The notes beneath the pieces were generated by a model. It searched no databases. It worked only from the letters and a program-made list of their open reading frames with translations, and was not told where the DNA came from. Both the position numbers and the translations under genes were made by a program. A stretch of DNA of 64,000 nucleotides, from positions 5,146,001 through 5,210,000 of the forward strand of contig JAZGTN010000047.1 in assembly GCA_037783415.1 (NCBI GenBank), written 5' to 3'. The DNA is from Leptasterias polaris (Eukaryota; Echinodermata; Asteroidea; Forcipulatida; Asteriidae). Below are positions 60,956 through 64,000 of this stretch, piece by piece. Numbering within the stretch: position 1 is the stretch's first letter; each line of letters opens with the position of its first letter.

Positions 60956-63900
60956 CAAACAAATTAACTTTAAAAACAAAAATGTGTACGTTATACCATG
61001 ACGGATTGCCCCTACACCAGGCCGCAGCCGACACTAGTGTTACTACAATACCGTAAAGTTTGGACTGCATACATTATTATGAAACCCGAACTGGTCCACA
61101 ACGGTTTTGTCCAAGAAATATTACGGTACTGCCGTAACAGAACCAAAAGCCGATGTGTTATGATATTTATTTTTGCCCCTCCCCCTGTACGGCGAATTGC
61201 GCACACATTTCTAATGATAGCGCCCTCTTTTGATCATCCTCATTCATACATCATGGTAATTTACTATACGGTGGACAGAATCTCCGGGGCACAGATTTCC
61301 TTAAGACACCGGCACTTGCCCAGTACCGTCAAGTTTGCTGGGAAACCGACTTGAAATTAACAAAATTAATTTTGAAAACAAACAATTACATGAAACCAGT
61401 CAAACAACTTGTAGTCCGGCAGCCAAAGGGGTGAACCATGTTTTGTTGGATATATAATGTTTTTTTGCAGATTCCACAAAAGGTCATACTGTTTGAGAAT
61501 CTGAGTGATGACCCCTCCTCAGGGTTGGGCAATTTTTTATATCGATTATTTAATGTTTTTATCGATATTTATCAATACCTATGGTGTAAACACAACCAAT
61601 ACAAGCGTGTAACCCCCAAAATGGCATTAAAAACATACAATTAGCTTACCAAGAAGTAGTATGTAAAAAAAAAAACGAAAACAAATTGGGCGAAAGAGGG
61701 TGTAGGGTGCTGAAGGGGCGTGGCTAGTGGGAGGAGGCGGTAACTGTATCCAAACACACATGATATTAGAAAACTAAGTACATTTATTTATGATAGAGTT
61801 TCTTGTAATAAATCTTTGAAAGAGATTTGTACATTATTGTATTTAAGGATGATGGATGATGGGTGGGGTACGATCCATCAAGGGGCGTGGCCAAGGTATA
61901 GTATTCTTTAAATCCAACCTGCGTATTTGTACGACTAAAGAAACCCTGAAGTACAAATATGTACATGTACCCTCTTCTACATTGCATTTTGGGAGAAAGT
62001 GGAGGAGGGGGAGTCCAGCCCCAAGAGATGAAAAGCCTCTTCTTCTCGACAAATCCTATAATGTTGAACCTATCTAATAATGACCTACATTTTGGTGCTA
62101 TTCCATCCAGTGACGCTGTATCTGATGACCTGTTGTTATTTGAAAATTGTATTTGTGACAATTCAATAATAATATTATAATAATAATGTTATGATATAGG
62201 GGATGTGGTGAGAAAATTGTTCAACAAAAATGTTGTGACGTTTTTTGACCGTGTGGGTCGGTAGTGAACTGGGGAGGGGGAGGGAGGGGGACGTTCGAGA
62301 TTAAGAATAATTGTTCAGATCCATTGGGTAGCAATAGAGAGCTTTCGGAAGTCATGTTTGCTTCCTCATCAGTTGCATATTGGTCGATATAAAGAATCAG
62401 GCAAATCTCTTTGTACATCTTAAAAAGATGTAGGGTTATGACAGTTGTGTAGGCCCGGATAGGAAATAAAGATACATCACTGGGTATGTTTGTCCGTTTT
62501 TGGACTTTTCAAAGTAAGACAATCAAACCTCATGACTGAGTTTTGTAATTCATATGAATTATTTGAGGGAGAATGATGATCAATGTTGTTTAAAAGCAAT
62601 GAAAACGCAGATCGTAAAAGTATCGCATCGTATGAAACCAGAAGTAAAACAAAACTCCAAAACACCTCGTGTTCACGACAACCTAAAACCGGACAATAGG
62701 TTATATCACAGGTAATCAACAAATTATTGCCTCTTATTCAGAGCGACCACAGACTTTCAGAAATATTTTTGGATCTACCTTTCTTGGAAGACAACAAAGG
62801 ATAAACGCCTTGTGACTCCTAAAAACAAACATACCCGGACACCCACGTTTATTCTGTTATTTCCCATACACTTGTTGCAACCCCACATCTTTTTAAAATG
62901 TACAGAGATTTGCCCGATTCTTTTAATCGACCCACAGGCAACAGATGAGAAAGCGTACAAAGAATCTGAATAATCCCCCTCCCCCCCCCCCCCCCCATCA
63001 CTACTGACCCGCACAGTCAAAAGGGTCACAGAATTTCGGTTTAACTATTTCCCGACCACTTCCCTGTTATAAAATAACACAAGTGGAGATAGCCCAGCAC
63101 AGTTACCATCATCAATTGGATTTGTTTTGTCACAAAAACAATTTTCAAGTTACAAGTAAACAGATACAGTGTCAATGGATGGGACACTAGTATCAACATT
63201 ATTTTATTATCTTTAGCATCTCCGTTGCTTCTTTGGCTGACTGGGTCCCTGTAGCTCCGTTTGTTTTGCTTGCCGTTTAAGTTGTTGCGAAAACCAAAAC
63301 CCTACATGTACATCCTCTCCGGTCTGGAGGATGGAGGTTTCAGATTATCAGGTTATGTAAGGATACAATTGTGTCCTGATCCATGTGATGGAAATGTAAT
63401 TTACTAAAACTCCTTTCTAAGTCCGTATAATACACGGCAGGTCTCAATGTGATTTATAATAATACAATTATTTAATTTGTCACGTCAGACCAGGTTACTG
63501 ATAATTTATGTAACTTATTGCAAATAATGCTGAAAATCTGGCTCTGTAAATAAGTCACAATACTTGTTATATGAATGTAATGCTATATCTTTGGAAGTTC
63601 GTGTTAAAATATAGCTGCTAAACAATATTTACCCTTATGCCCTATAACAGTCGAATGTTCAGCGAGACAGCTATAATCATGTGGCTAATTCTCTCCACGT
63701 GTCCCGTTGTTTACATCAGCGTGTACCCAGACTCTATCAAATAATATTTCACAAATTGCACCAGAATGGTACCAGTCTGATAAGTGTCAAGCTACTGCAG
63801 GCTCTTTCTACAACTTGAAATTATTTGGAAATATTCTTTTCTTTAGAAATATGTTTTTAAACATATTTGGAAAGTATAAACAATGTTTTATTACAAATGT

Positions 63901-64000
63901 TTTTGTGTACGATTTAAAGTGATGCAAATAATATGTTTTGTACTTGCAATATTTCAATTAACTTTAAAGTTACATAAAAAGCAAACAGCGCCACCAATAG
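60956..64000. other. No gene recognised
   Basis: Non-coding sequence with short runs (poly-A near 61662, poly-C near 62976, aat-rich near 62165) and the hammerhead-like motif at 62339-62372. Could be an intron or the 5' flank of SLC16 gene 2. Confidence 0.45.
62339..62372 (-). ncRNA. Hammerhead ribozyme-like core, minus strand
   Basis: Read on the minus strand: ctgatga, stem II ggaag/cttcc (5 perfect pairs, 9-nt loop), gaaa, then gct and c, giving the self-complementary AGCU stem III and a C at the cleavage position. Stem I pairing is partial (gcaa with ttgc). Flanks show no protein-coding element. Confidence 0.55.

Overview
The window is animal nuclear DNA. It has short exons with GT-AG introns, few genes spread over 64 kb, and very many small inverted-repeat elements, SINEs and LINE fragments. 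Gene families (UBE2D, SLC16, CHST-type sulfotransferase, long cadherin) and the transposon mix fit a marine deuterostome. The TTAA-target elements that begin AAAGGCACTG resemble repeats I associate with echinoderms, so an echinoderm, perhaps a sea star, is my best guess; this is inference, not proof.

Layout. 1-1990: a 48-bp minisatellite split by a 923-bp hAT-like element with an 8-bp target duplication. 2125-20598, minus strand: a cadherin with signal peptide and at least ten cadherin repeats in 26 exons whose splice phases agree from end to end; its 3' end lies off the window or in the repeats at its left edge. Its introns hold a LINE, several tRNA-derived SINEs and short inverted-repeat elements. 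20.7-25.2 kb: repeats only, including a TTAA MITE, a fold-back MITE and a LINE tail. 25222-26547, plus: an intact single-exon carbohydrate 6-O-sulfotransferase. 27803-37261, plus: a complete six-exon UBE2D-type ubiquitin-conjugating enzyme (147 aa), with piggyBac-like, fold-back and SINE-like insertions in its introns. 37-47 kb: mostly intergenic, with MITEs and a Kolobok-like element (THAP exon, TTAA target). 47602-53616, plus: a four-exon SLC16/monocarboxylate-transporter-like gene. 58035-58775, minus: the last two exons of a second SLC16-like gene, facing the first one tail to tail. Between them lie SINEs and two near-identical 115-bp repeats with a hammerhead-ribozyme-like core. 59222-60955: a LINE with a long open reverse transcriptase. 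61-64 kb: no gene seen, apart from another hammerhead-like motif.

The host genes have no evident shared pathway. The two SLC16 genes are probably a local duplicate pair. The most distinctive content is in the repeats: a minisatellite that looks born inside a dispersed repeat, several elements with exact termini and target duplications (8-bp, 9-bp, TTAA), and hammerhead-like motifs that suggest Penelope-like or retrozyme-like elements. All exon calls were made by eye from frame, splice sites and family motifs; no alignment or search was run.
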